Assembly (NCBI GenBank): GCA_022059125.1
Contig: JAEUWY010000001.1
Span: forward strand, 434,001-498,000
Direction of reading: 5' to 3'
Length of the DNA: 64,000 nucleotides
Source of the DNA: Corynespora cassiicola
Taxonomy: Eukaryota; Ascomycota; Dothideomycetes; Pleosporales; Corynesporascaceae
Shown here: piece by piece, positions 33,763-44,409 of the stretch
Layout: each line of letters opens with the position of its first letter
Numbering within the stretch: position 1 is the first letter of the stretch
Program-made: the position numbers and the translations under genes
Notes under the pieces: generated by a model
What the model saw: only the letters and a program-made list of their open reading frames with translations
Database searches by the model: none
Told to the model about the DNA's origin: nothing

Positions 33763-34671
33763 ATGGCTAAGACAGTCAGCCTTCAACCACCTTATCCAGG
33801 ATTTACGGCCTTGTCCGACGAAGTTTTTCTATGGAATAATGGCCTTATGGAACAATTAGAGACCACGGGAAACTCATCGGATCCACGTACAATACTTCTT
33901 TTCGGCTGGGGTGACGCACAGCTCAGGCACCTTGCGAAGTTCACCATCGGGTTCTCAGAGGTCTTTCCTTCAGCGAAGATAATTGTCATTATCTCCTCCA
34001 TTTTTAGGGCTATGATTCAATCCCTTGACCAGCGCGTTCGCAAGATGGAGCCGGTGATAAGAGAGGCGTTTTCCTGGAAAGTCAGTTCGGCAACCTTCGC
34101 TGACCACCAGTCTGTCCTTGTACATGTAATGTCCAATACAGGCGGTCTCAACTTCGCCGCGACCCTTGAAGCATATCATCGAACTTTTGGTCGCCCTCTA
34201 GAGCATTCTCTCCTTGTTTTTGACTCTACTCCCGGAAGCCTGGATTACTCTCCAACTAACATGAGCCGCTTATCTCGAGCGATGACGATCGGAACAGCAG
34301 CATACTTCCCCTGGCCATTTGCGGTGACACATGGGCTGTGGGCTGCTTTTCTGTATGCACTTCGTGGTATAGAGATGATCCTCGGTCGGGAAAGTGCACC
34401 CGCGTTCAGCAGCAGGGCTGTGAATGATGAGTTGCTTGCGACTAAGTCAGCACGCAGGATCTATCTGTATTCCAAAGATGATACAATAATTTGGTGGGAG
34501 AATATCGAGTCGCATGCAGCAGAAGCACGTGCCAAGGGTTATAAGGTGGAATGCATGGTTTTCGAAGGAAGCCCACATGTAGGGCATATGAGGATGTGGC
34601 CTGATAAGTACTGGGCAACTATTCGGCAAGCTTGGGTAAAAGTCAACAGTGAATCTTTATGTTCGCTATGA
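33763..34671 (+). CDS. DUF829 / PaxU-like alpha/beta hydrolase
   Basis: 302 residues, one exon. Family signs: TILLFGWGDAQLRHLAKF at residues ~43-60, HVMSNTGG at ~123 (the nucleophile-elbow position; the family has S-N-x-G), LLVFDSTPG, and a C-terminal H in FEGSPHVGHMR after a YSKDD segment that holds the acid. DUF829 proteins are homologous to TMEM53 and to PaxU-type proteins found in some indole-diterpene clusters; they are probably hydrolases but few substrates are known. No prenyltransferase or cyclase gene lies nearby, so there is no evidence for a biosynthetic cluster here. Confidence 0.85.
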   Translation: MAKTVSLQPPYPGFTALSDEVFLWNNGLMEQLETTGNSSDPRTILLFGWGDAQLRHLAKFTIGFSEVFPSAKIIVIISSIFRAMIQSLDQRVRKMEPVIREAFSWKVSSATFADHQSVLVHVMSNTGGLNFAATLEAYHRTFGRPLEHSLLVFDSTPGSLDYSPTNMSRLSRAMTIGTAAYFPWPFAVTHGLWAAFLYALRGIEMILGRESAPAFSSRAVNDELLATKSARRIYLYSKDDTIIWWENIESHAAEARAKGYKVECMVFEGSPHVGHMRMWPDKYWATIRQAWVKVNSESLCSL

Positions 34672-34859
34672 ATCTTTCATAGCTATAGTTCCTATCCTTT
34701 TACTAGATTGTATTAACATAAACTACTTGTAACGCAACTTACAAGCGAGCGACGCACTCCTAAGTACCCCGGCGCACGCGCAACCACCCACTCACCATTC
34801 CAAGAGAACACTTTGATAACTTGATATAGAGAGGATCCAGAGTAGCTATACTGCCTCTT
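34672..34859. other. Spacer between DUF829 gene and pogo relic
   Basis: Short spacer; the left border of the decayed element may lie in it (ACAAGCGAGCGACGCAC near 34741) but no matching right end was found. Confidence 0.35.
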
Positions 34860-35330
34860 TGCGCGTACACGAGTTATTTTCTTACTCCCTGCAGCGCGTG
34901 CAGCGCGCTCTTAACTGCCGGCTGCCAATAAGGCGAGCCTCGTCCTCGCGTCTCCTCATTCAATTACTCCTTAGCGTTTCTAAGCGATAATCTTATCACC
35001 TTCAACCTTTTTCAAGGTTCTTTACTGTTAGATCCGCTTCCTACTTCGCTGCTTATGTCGATTTGCTGCTACATTATCCCTTTTAAGGCGTTTAACTCGG
35101 CCTTTGATTAACGCAGCTAAATAGGGTACTATTTCTGCGCCCTTATTAAGTCAATTAATAACTTCCACAATTAAGGTAGTTAATAAGTTTCTATTCCTCC
35201 TGATCCTGTTACAAATTAAAATTGATTGAGCTTCTAGTTCGCGCGCGTTGCTCGGTGTTCTGGCCTCCCATTGGGCAGCTTTAAAGAGGGTTGGCGTGGG
35301 CGTACGTAGTTTCGCGTCAAGCGTGAAAAC
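34860..35330 (-). pseudogene. Decayed Fot1/pogo transposase C-terminus (RIP-like)
   Basis: Collinear with the 3' part of the pogo transposase at 8490-8930: for example CTCGGCC-TTGA--AACGCAGCT-AAT followed by TTTCTGCGCCCTT at 35095, GATTGAGC-TC at 35222 and GTTGGCGTG-GCGTACG-AG at 35290. The copy is full of C-to-T and G-to-A type differences, making TTAATAA-rich stretches and stops in all frames. Truncated on both sides. No other transposon part is retained. Confidence 0.8.
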
Positions 35331-36184
35331 GGAGAACTTGATGGGTTAAAATTTCGACATGTTGAGTGCGTTGAGAGACAGGGGGTAGCCAATAGTGTGC
35401 GAAAGGTCGGAAAGCTGCAGCGCCAAGAGTTTCGGGCGGTGTATATGCCGGTAGAGATTCAGCATCTGAATAGTAGCCCCATCCCCCCGATTTCAAGAGT
35501 AGTTAGTGCTACTTGATCCTCACATTGGCTTTCAAGAACTTGAATATAATTCCTGATGATCGCTATACTGTGTACACCTCCATCGATACCCAGTGTTTGC
35601 TCATATGGCCCTCCGCGTATTCTTGTAAAGTAAATCTCCCTTGTAATTAACGCCAGCAAAGTTTTTACTATCATTTGATATTTATCGATCCGTTTGGGGA
35701 TTGCAAAATAGCTGAGCTGTTTTCTCCAAAACGATAAATTGAGGAAGTCTCGTGCCAAGATCTTGGCATACTACAATGCTAGCAACGGTATTACTTAAGG
35801 CGCTTCAGCTTGCCTTTTGCGGAATTAAATCTGCAATGCTCTATGCTCAGGCAAGGTTATATCATCGACCCACTTAATCCTTGCCGCTTTGCTTTCAGTC
35901 ATTGGTGTGTAAATTAACAAAACATCGGTGTCTCTTTCGTCCCTTCCTCATGCCAATAATACTCGTCTTTCGCTAGCCACTTCTTTGCTTAGCAGAACTC
36001 AGGGCTCCTAACTCTTATAGGCAGGTATGAATTTTTTAACAGGCAGGTAGAATATACGTCTATTTCTATAGATCAGTGGTAGAATTTATAAGAGAAGCTA
36101 CAGATTACTTTTATTTTTTTTGAACAAGACAGCCTCTGTTGATCCTTCTTGGATTTACTAGTTTGAGTCTTATCCCTAATAATC
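35331..36184. other. Intergenic, no convincing gene
   Basis: A 99-codon minus-strand frame at 35459-35758 has no family signature and is probably spurious. The last 150 bp are the trypsin promoter, AT-rich. Confidence 0.45.
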
Positions 36185-37073
36185 ATGGCCCCAGTCTTGT
36201 TCTACTTACTGGCTCTGGCACTACCGGCCATATCACATGCGGCTGCTCTCCCTCAGAAAACTAATGGCGAAGTTTCCATCGCTATTGTTGGTGGAACATC
36301 GGCTTCTCTCGGCGAATTCCCTTTCATTGTCAGTCTGCAGTTCAAACACGGCGACAACAGGTTTCACAACTGTGGAGGATCTCTCATCGATGCCACAACT
36401 GTTGTCACTGCGGCTCACTGTGTGGTAGGCCAGAATGCTTCCATAATGAGCGTCCGCGCTGGTGTGACTGTAAGTGATTAGCTTTCCGTTTTATTGATTT
36501 AGGAAAGAGAAAATAGGATTGACCCACACACATATTATTATGGACTGGTAGCTAACTTCAGTATAGGAGTGGAGTGCCCTGGGTACTGACGCCGACATTG
36601 CCAGCTACACCATCCACCCCAACTATAACTCTAGCCGCTACGAATGGGACATCGCCCTCGTTAAGCTGGCGACCCCTATCGAGACCAGCGCCAACATTGC
36701 CTACGTCAAACTTCCTGCCCCGGGATCGGAACCTGCTGTCGGAACCCCGGTCACCGTCGCCGGATGGGGTACTGTTAATGAAACCACGATAGAAGCCAGC
36801 CTTGAACTCCTCAAGGTCGACGTCACCGTCATTGCCAGGGATATCTGCCAGGAGGGTCTCGCCTCTATCAGCCCCATCAGCCCAGATATGCTCTGCGCTG
36901 GCGATCTTGCCGGTGGTAAGGATTCCTGCAGGGGTGACAGCGGCGGTCCGCTGGTTGACCAGTCCGGCACCCTTGTCGGTGTTGTTTCTTGGGGCGCGGG
37001 CTGCGCTCGGCCTGGTCTTTCTGGAGTCTACGCTAATGTTGGAAATCTGATGCCCTTCATCCGACCCAGCTAG
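36185..37073 (+). CDS. Secreted trypsin-like serine protease (S1)
   Basis: Exons 36185-36469 and 36567-37073 (97 bp intron, GTAAGT...GCTAAC...TATAG) give 263 residues. Signal peptide about 1-19, short propeptide, then the mature N-terminus IVGG at residue 34. Catalytic triad: His78 (VTAAHC), Asp123 (WDIALVKL) and Ser220 (CRGDSGGP). Asp214, six residues before the serine, is the S1-pocket residue of trypsin, so cleavage after Lys/Arg is expected. The conserved disulphide partners are present, and length is typical of fungal trypsins. These are secreted proteases common in plant- and insect-associated ascomycetes. No damage is seen. Confidence 0.94.
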
Positions 37074-38068
37074 GTGTTCTTAGGGATAATCTCGGACGAC
37101 ACCGATATTACTAATGGGATGGCCATGAAATTTTATTGAAATGATGAGAATAGCTCGGAGATGATATTATAAAGCTAGTCTATGTGACAAAAAGAATCAA
37201 TTAAGCAGCCATGGTTCCGATTATGACTGGGTGGTGTTGAACGCAACCGTAGCTTCTGTGAGGGCTCGCTGGAAAGTTCGTAGAATATTTTCAGGGAGGA
37301 GAAAGGTGGGTTCTCTGTCGTGATTCTTCGATATCCAGAAGTAAGGTTTTGGTCGGAAGGGTGAAAGATCTGAACTTTGAAATATCAAGAATGTAGGGCT
37401 TCCGGGCTGGTTGTAAGCTGATTGTTTACCTACACATGCAGCTCCACGTCGTTATCTCAAACTACAAGTCCGAGACTAGAGCCGTTTCGTACAGTTCATT
37501 CATTCTAGCAGCAACCCGCGATGGTACTGATAATTAGGCCCTAAATTCTGCCACCTTCAGAGCCACTAACGTTGAAAAAATTGGAGTTCGGGACCGTGAA
37601 CGGTGGCAATTCGTATCCGTCGCGACTCTATTGAGATACCTTCCTGACAAGATGCAGTGTAAACTATAGTATACTGTTGACCTTCACGTGACTAGCATAG
37701 TTGTGGTATGTTTGCTTTTGGTATATGAAACCTACCATCCCGCGCACTTCAGACAGACCCTAGTCCATGGAGGATATAAGTACAGAGCGGTAGTTTTCTA
37801 TAGCAATCAACTCAGTCCTCATTCTTCTTCCCCACACCCATACTTTAGAGAACCCTTCGGTCGAACTTCTTGAGAAATACCCAGTGAATAAGGTAGTCGC
37901 TGAGGTTGATGGGAGGGTAAATTGGAGCTAAATTAGCTTGTGATAATCTAAGCAACATCAGGCGCCCAGGCACAAGGTTTGTTATTGAGGGGCATCGTGG
38001 CGTATATCTCATTTTGTAAACTGCTTCACATAGTCCTTCAGCCACACTCCCAGCCGAGATTGAATCTC
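37074..38068. other. Intergenic, convergent 3' ends
   Basis: Nearly 1 kb between the trypsin and the minus-strand hydrolase; nothing recognisable. Confidence 0.55.
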
Positions 38069-39070
38069 TCATGCAAATCTCCGACCCAAGAAGTCCCTAA
38101 TTAGAGTGGCAATCTCTTTGGGCTTCTCCATTGGGCTCCAGTGACCGCTCTCAATCACCTTCTCTTCTAGGTCCGGCACGAGTCCCTGCTCCTTGGCGGG
38201 GTTCATCATATCTATCCTGCATACTGGATCGCCAGTCGCGCCAATGAACAGTAGAGGAACGTCAATCTTGTACCTCTCTGACGGTATATTAGCATCATCC
38301 TCATCCTGAATGTTTCCTGTCATAGCCAAGTACCAGCACATTGGAGCCTTCAAACCATCTCGTTCGAAGCGCTCAAAGTCTTTCCTCCACCGCTCCTCAT
38401 GAGCATACTTCTTCAACGGTATACGCTCCCTCTGACCACTTATATACTCTCTCATAGCACCATGAGTGCAGTACAACGTACGCATCCAATCTTTTGGGTC
38501 GCCATGCATGGTTTCATACAAGCGGTCCAGATTCTTTTCGATCACATCCGTTCCATCTTCGGCCAAGAAGAATTTCCAATAGGCAAGCTGGGGGTATCCG
38601 AGGTACTTCTCTGTGAGCTGGTTTACAGCATCAAGATCGAACTTCGATTGCGGGTTTGGAGGCTGGTATGGCATGTTTATGAGAACGACTCCATCCACCA
38701 GAGTGTGTTTGTGGTTGTAGAAACGTTGGGCCATGGCGGAGCCCCAGTCGTGCCCGATTACTATCACTGAGGAGACATTCTCAGCCTGGAGGATCTCATG
38801 GAGATCTTGGGCTTGCAGTGAGTATGCGTACGTTGCCGGGTCTGTAGGTTTTGATGTGCCGCTATAACCCAAAAGGTCGGGTGCGATAATTCGGTAAGGA
38901 AGGAGCAGTAACTGATCAATAATGTCGTTCCAAAGGTGGGCACTGTCGGGAAAACCGTGAAGGAATAAGAGTGTAGGTTTTGCGGCAGATTCCGTAGTCG
39001 GTTGGGAAGTATAGTAGGTATACTCCAACGAGCGGGACGTAGTGATTGATTTGCGCTGCAGCTTTTCCAT
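38069..39070 (-). CDS. Epoxide-hydrolase-like alpha/beta hydrolase
   Basis: 333 residues from MEKLQRKS; upstream in-frame ATGs (to 39160) would add an unlikely N-terminus. Oxyanion motif HGFPDS at ~38, APDLLGYSGTSKP at ~63, nucleophile Asp108 in GHDWGSAMA, and the catalytic His in ESGHWSPMEKP near the C-terminus with the acid in GDPVCRID. The HGxP and GxDxG forms fit soluble epoxide hydrolases, which open epoxides by water addition through an ester intermediate; haloalkane dehalogenases share part of this pattern. No signal peptide, so cytosolic. Not clustered with biosynthetic genes. Confidence 0.88.
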   Translation of the reverse strand: MEKLQRKSITTSRSLEYTYYTSQPTTESAAKPTLLFLHGFPDSAHLWNDIIDQLLLLPYRIIAPDLLGYSGTSKPTDPATYAYSLQAQDLHEILQAENVSSVIVIGHDWGSAMAQRFYNHKHTLVDGVVLINMPYQPPNPQSKFDLDAVNQLTEKYLGYPQLAYWKFFLAEDGTDVIEKNLDRLYETMHGDPKDWMRTLYCTHGAMREYISGQRERIPLKKYAHEERWRKDFERFERDGLKAPMCWYLAMTGNIQDEDDANIPSERYKIDVPLLFIGATGDPVCRIDMMNPAKEQGLVPDLEEKVIESGHWSPMEKPKEIATLIRDFLGRRFA

Positions 39071-40480
39071 GATGAATGAGACAGATGGCGGCATGTCCGT
39101 GAGCATTAGTAGAAGGAGATGAGTACGGTTAATATAAGATCGTGGAAGACCACAATGCAATGAAGGCCCGAACTCAGATCATATCGCTAACGGTCCTGGG
39201 TCATGGGTCTTACCCGATCATGGACCAAGACTGGTTTCGGTCCTTCTTTGAAGCAAGCTCCTTGTTTGACACGCTGTATTTTTACGCCTTGTAGCTTGAT
39301 ACCCTGTAACTTGATACCCATCGGGCCCGACATACCGTGTGCTAAGATGAATCATGGGCATCCTAGCAATAACTCTACATCCAGTTTTTTTTAGTCCGCA
39401 ATCGTCCCACATTCGAAAGGGATGTGCCGTGCTTCCTCAGCACCCCGGCATGAGTGTTTCCCTCACTCAACGTCTAAACTACGTTAACTATTAGTTCTCC
39501 AGAGCTTAACTGGAGATTGGTCGTAGTTTGCCGCGCTATTTCTAGCGCCTTGGCAGTTTAGTTAAGAAAGGTTGTCAAGTCTTCCAAAGCTGTTCTAGCG
39601 TATGATTCATCGCAAGCTTCCTGTTTCCATGCAGACGTCGCAAAATGCAAAGATGCCCTGTGTTAGACATTGCCAAAAATATATGCTTAGCTTGGCCCAT
39701 ATCCTAGATACCCTACATTCCCTGTCACGCCTGCTTCTCGGCATACAGTAGCCCGGTAAATTATCTTAAAGGGCTGGCCAGAATTGCTGTCTGGTCAGTG
39801 CTTGGTTGTAACCCGCCCATTACTACCTTCCGACTCATATTTCCATTCTTTATATTCCTCGGCTATTTCTCATATGCACCACCATCGGAAACCGATTGAA
39901 GCCAAACCTCATCGTTCAAGCGCCTTGAGCTGGAAGAACAAATAAGCAAAAACTTGGGAGCAGAATTTTGATGACGTGATAGAGTCTGACATCGAGACCC
40001 TCTGAACGAGACGAAAACTCAGGTCTCTACTGCATCAGTCCTAGCATATCCACTACCAAGAGGCTCTGCATTGTAGGCTATGCATATACCCGCTTTTGTA
40101 AATGAGTTGCTAGGGAAAAAGTGTGGAAGTGAGACATATCGCAGTAATCGACCCGCGGGAGGCACGGCCTACGCGCGGGACGCGTGGTATTCCATGCGCG
40201 GAATGCACGGGATACGCGAAGTGAATTCTGATCAACCCTGCTTTGCCCCTGAAATGCTCAATGACTCATAAATTACAGCACCGCTCCCAGCTTTCGTATC
40301 AGCCCATTTCCCTCTTAGCCCAACCTCTTATACTGCTATATTCAACTCCTCCGCCGGAAACTATCGTCGACGTAGAAATTTTCAGTTCACAGAGAACTCA
40401 ACGTCGAAGTACCCAAAATCGATCCAAAGTCTCCCAGCAATGCACTCCCGTTTGCCGATGCTGAGTCCTCCATGCCAACA
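39071..40480. other. Intergenic, no gene seen
   Basis: 1.4 kb. Only short frames; a G+C-rich patch with small palindromes at about 40150-40210. No transposon similarity recognised. Confidence 0.5.
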
Positions 40481-41697
40481 TCAGACTCTGGAGACCATGG
40501 AATTTTCAACCCAAAGATCTGAGATATCGAGTAAAGCATGACTCGCGACCGCCTCTAACATCCTGAAAGCTATTTGGTACGCTCGCTCTGCCAATGGATC
40601 TTGCATCACACGTAATAACCGCACCACCTGTTTGGAATAGTGAAGCAGGATCGCGTTTTCTTGCAGTATGGGCATCGATTGAGAAAGAATCAAAGGAAAG
40701 ACAGAGAAGACTTGTACCAAGTCGTGGACGATGCTCCACCAAGGCCCATACTCGTATACAAGGAAAGGGTTGGGTTGGTACGGGAGAAAGTCGACGATCG
40801 CCTTTGCAGACTCAACACAAATCGTCGCCATCTGTCGAATGAAGACCATAGGTACACCTAAGTCTTTGCCTCCTTTCGCTGATGCGTCCAGGGTCTCTAG
40901 GCATGGGCGGGTAATCAGTATTCTCGCGCTGTAAAAATGAAACCCGAGGAGCAGGTGCTCACGCAGATATGCTTGCGGTCCGTCGGAAATTTCAGACCGC
41001 ATCTGGAAGTTGAACTCAGGAGGCAACGAAGCCAGCCATTGATCGAGACGTTGGATGAGATGCATCATGTTTTGTTGAATCTCGGCCGACGATCGAACCA
41101 TTGTACCTGCCGTGTACAGAGATGATAAAATATCCTGTGTTATTATGCTAACCTGTACAATGGCCTTCAAGTAGGATCCCGAATTCAGCTCGTCTTTCCC
41201 GGATCTATCAAACGTGTGAGAAACGCCTATTACGGGAAAAACGCTCGGAAAGCCTTGACTCGGGGCCGATGATGAAATTATAGATGAAGTATTTGAACGC
41301 CTGCACCAGTGCATTGCTCTAGCGTCTTCTGCAATTTGCCCCTCTGAAAGAGGTATCAGCATCGGGACAGAGCAGCTGGAATCGACGATGACACTTGGAC
41401 GCCCTGTGATGATGCTGAGAAGACGTTCTAGGGAGTAAAGACTCCACCAAATGCGCAATAGCATCTCCCGTTTGGTAACTGTTGCCCGAGGGTCTTCATT
41501 ACGGACGTGCAGTCCGAGCGAATGCGCAAACCGCAAAGCTGTGCCCACCATTACCCACGCATTTGAAAGTAAGGAGCATTAGCTTATGTGGTGTGAAGCG
41601 AAAGAGTTGGAGTATAAAAAAGCCGTGTGGTGAACACTCACCGGCTGGTCTGTCCGAGGGAAAGATAATAAAATGCCAAAAGCCCAGTGAATTGCAT
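40481..41697 (-). pseudogene. Fungal transcription factor domain, N-terminally truncated and probably broken
   Basis: The 41538-40481 part encodes a fungal-specific transcription factor domain (LRFAHSLGLHVR, LLRIWWSLYSLERLLSI, TGRPSVI) and is a paralogue of the fragment at the left window edge. Upstream, 41697-41642 reads FTGLLAFYYLSLGQTSR, the expected preceding block, followed by a GTGAGT donor and a GCTAAT branch site. At the place where an acceptor would join QTSR to AWVMVGTALRF the sequence is AA instead of AG. The next AG (41539) would put the block out of frame. No Zn2Cys6 cluster is found up to 42006. So it looks like a decayed gene, although another gene model cannot be excluded. Confidence 0.6.
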
Positions 41698-42715
41698 CTG
41701 CGGAACGTCGGAATGACTTGTAACGGAACTTCCAGAAAGCCCAAACTTCCTAGCTCGCGCCTGATACACAAGATGGTCTTGTTCGTCTCCACGCCAACTC
41801 GCCTTAGACAGATGCGAGTATTTTGCACCTATAGCGAAGTAGCCTCCGCATCTCCTCCTCCGATAACAGAACCGAGCTCAGGTCTCAAGACACCGCCACC
41901 ACGGAGGGTAAGGGATATCATTGAGCGGCTAGAAAATAGTCTAGACAGAAGCCGGATACCAAGACAGCTACGGGGGCTGATAGAAGAAGACGAAGATTTC
42001 GAATAGTGGTTTCCCTGGCTTTAGAAACATGTAATCTAGCACGATATATACTCGACGGTTGGGATATAGACTCGCATTGAAGGTATTTCTGTTTTATAGG
42101 CTAATGAGAGCGATGGAGGGGCATCGGGTTATTATACGAGGCTGCTTTTCCAATGTACTTTCAAAAAAGTAAAAGAGACTAGCAGGACGGAGCAAATCAA
42201 ATAATCTGTCCAATATATGACTGATGCAATCTACAGGTCGTAGTAGGTTATTCCCAGCATTATGGTTGAATCATCTCGCGAATATTTTCTAACATAGCGG
42301 TTAGAGCTTTAAGAACGTAGTAAGTAGAAAACTTTGCGCAATAGTAAGACTGCAAAATATGTATTACTATAAAGCAGCGGGCTAGAAACAGCACAAAAAG
42401 AGTTAGTTGAAATATCGTGGCTTGCTTACTAATGAGTGTGGGATGTAATACACGTGAATGGTACTTTGAGTTGCCACCGCTAGCAGAGAAGGCGGCCGAC
42501 CCGCACCTGCCATAGGGTTGCAGGAGGCGTTGTGGTTTTTGAACTTTGAACAGAGATATGTTATGGCGCGTAGCTGCTGTGGCCATCGTAGCTCATTGTT
42601 CGACAACGAACGCCAAGCTTATCTAAGTAATAGAGCGTGACCCACTGCGGGAGCCAAAAAAGTCCTATACCTAACCAGATACAGGCTAGTCAACAATAGA
42701 GAAGGGTCAGTGCCT
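41698..42715. other. Intergenic; doubtful plus-strand frame to 42006
   Basis: A plus-strand frame ending at 42006 has an orderly C-terminus (PPPRRVRDIIERLENSLDRSR, acidic EEDEDFE end), but overlaps the transcription-factor remains and has no recognised family. One dispersed motif copy is at 42469-42512. Confidence 0.35.
42469..42512 (-). repeat. Dispersed 45 bp motif, copy 2
   Basis: Reverse strand reads GGTGCGGGTCGGCCGCC, then CTGCTAGCGGTGGCAA. The closest relative is the copy at 61725-61760, with the same GCTAGCGGTGGCAA end. Confidence 0.5.
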
Positions 42716-43014
42716 CTATATTGAACAGGCCAAAAACTTAGGCGTCATTCCCCCCTCACCTAAGCTTTTGAATGCCTGCTGAAGAACGGACCTCATGCGT
42801 ATGTACAGCTGACGATCCTTCCTTTGCCATCGTTTTCCATCAAGGAACCTAATATCTTGCAGACCCTTCTCGCAAAAATTTAACGGCATACGGTATTCTG
42901 TAATCTTCTCATGTGCTTCTTCAACAGACTTGCTCTCTTCGAGCACAGAGGCAGCCTTGGTCTTGGCCAGAACTTGGGTAGACTCGAAGTTCCATACGTC
43001 AAATTCTGGAAATG
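42716..43014 (-). CDS. Possible C-terminal fragment of a hypothetical protein
   Basis: An open stretch ending at 42716 reads as a charged helical protein (FESTQVLAKTKAASVLEE, KRWQRKDRQLYIRMRSVLQQAF). It could start after an acceptor-like TTTCCAG near 43010, but the 5' exons are not clear. No family recognised. Confidence 0.3.
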
Positions 43015-43340
43015 AGGAGAGGTGGCCGCTCCATCCAGATCAGGCGTCCATCTCGTCGAATCTTCCAGTCGCCTTTTGGCATGAGAGGGGACAGTTTCCC
43101 GTCCTAGCATCGTCCGCTATCCACAAGAAAAATGTGCACTGCGCCTGTGCACGTATAGTCGTAATCCACGCCGATCCCGATCATGCACAACCATGTCTTT
43201 GCAACGCAATACCTACCTGATGCCAAATTACGACTCGACGTAGGCAGCACCGGCCAGTAGTTGCGCGTACAATGCCTTAAAAAAAGACTATTTGAAACTC
43301 TTGAAAGTATCGATCCTCGCCGACGCTCAGCCTGCACGGT

Positions 43341-44030
43341 TCATCCAGTATCTCGTTGCAAACGGGCATTGCGCAAGCGAGCACTGCGCCGCGCGGGGAT
43401 CGCTGGTGCTGTCGTGCGGTTCTTTTTTGCGCAAGGTTGGCTGGCCATGGCTTCCTCTCCCTCTGCAACATCGTAACGCCGCCGTTTCTTCCCCCGTGCT
43501 ATTGTTGTTTTTAACGTAGTATGAATTGGTGTCGACGGCGGGGTTTTGCGATCGGGGGAAACAGAGATAGGATCACTACCTGAACGGGAGGCCTCGAGGT
43601 TGGAGGATGGCGGTGTTGGGAGGGAGTCGGCTAATGACTGTTCTGGACAGTAGTTTAAGTGATGTTTGTGCAAAATTTGCGATATCTTATTCCTTCTTTC
43701 CAGAGTGAATTCCACACCAGAACTGTCGTCTTCGTTGCATTCAGACGGAGAGGACGGGGCGTCCATGAGGTTGTAGAGCTCTTCGAGCTTCGCAGCGTGC
43801 TTTTTGATAAGCTCAGGCGGCGTACGCCCAGGTAGCCACTCGTCAGCTGCGTCACCATAGTTCCTTCTACGAATTTGTTGCCGGGCAAGAAAATCATTCA
43901 AGCCATCTATGAGCGCGATCGCGAATTCGTTCGTTTGAACGTCTGGTCTTCGGAACGTATGGACTGGAGTGTTCGGGCGGGTGATGAGGGAGGCTTCCCG
44001 GAAGGCGACGAGGTCAAGGAAATCCTGCAT
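43341..44030 (-). CDS. Hypothetical basic nuclear protein
   Basis: 229 residues from MQDFLDLVAF; an upstream ATG at 44096 would add 22. The N-terminal half looks folded (FAIALIDGLNDFLARQQIRRR, LPGRTPPELIKKHAAKLEEL). The rest is Ser/Pro-rich and acidic, and ends with two basic clusters (RGKKRRR, and RRSARLRNARLQR), which suggest nuclear or DNA-associated localisation. I do not recognise a family. It is transcribed divergently from the FHA-kinase gene. Confidence 0.6.
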   Translation of the reverse strand: MQDFLDLVAFREASLITRPNTPVHTFRRPDVQTNEFAIALIDGLNDFLARQQIRRRNYGDAADEWLPGRTPPELIKKHAAKLEELYNLMDAPSSPSECNEDDSSGVEFTLERRNKISQILHKHHLNYCPEQSLADSLPTPPSSNLEASRSGSDPISVSPDRKTPPSTPIHTTLKTTIARGKKRRRYDVAEGEEAMASQPCAKKNRTTAPAIPARRSARLRNARLQRDTG

Positions 44031-44096
44031 GTTAACGCTGGTGTTGTTGGCTTTGAAGGCAGACAAACAGGCTGTAGATGACAGGTAACGGTGCAA

Positions 44097-44409
44097 AAAG
44101 ATGTATACGGTGAAATTTGATGTCGTCGCTGGATGGGTATGGCTCCATCATGATCGCAGTTGATGTAGGATGATGGAGTTACGATGTGCTAACGGGGCGA
44201 AGCAGCGCTACTGGGTGACTGTTGGCTTGGCACGACCCAGCCTCCTCACTGAGCCTGTGAACGTAACCTGAAACCAGACTAATTGACGCAACCACCACCA
44301 CTCCAATAGGAGGTGTTTGGCGTCTCCTGGGCCTCTGCACAAATGTGGCGTAGTCCCATGAGTTTTCAGAAATAATTGGTTCTGGATCAACGATAAACAG
44401 GAGCTTGAT
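44097..44409. promoter_or_regulatory. Shared divergent promoter region
   Basis: The 313 bp (380 bp with the shorter start) between the minus-strand nuclear protein and the plus-strand FHA-kinase must hold both promoters. No clear TATA box. Confidence 0.4.

Noticed and set aside
35459..35758. 99-codon minus-strand frame
   Set aside because: No family signature, AT-rich, next to a RIP-like relic.
33763..39070. Secondary-metabolite cluster (DUF829/PaxU-like plus epoxide hydrolase)
   Set aside because: No backbone synthase, prenyltransferase, P450 or transporter gene lies in the interval; the two hydrolases are separated by a pogo relic and a trypsin gene.
41482..42006. 174-codon plus-strand frame
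   Set aside because: Overlaps the transcription-factor remains on the minus strand; only the last 60 codons look protein-like and no family is recognised.
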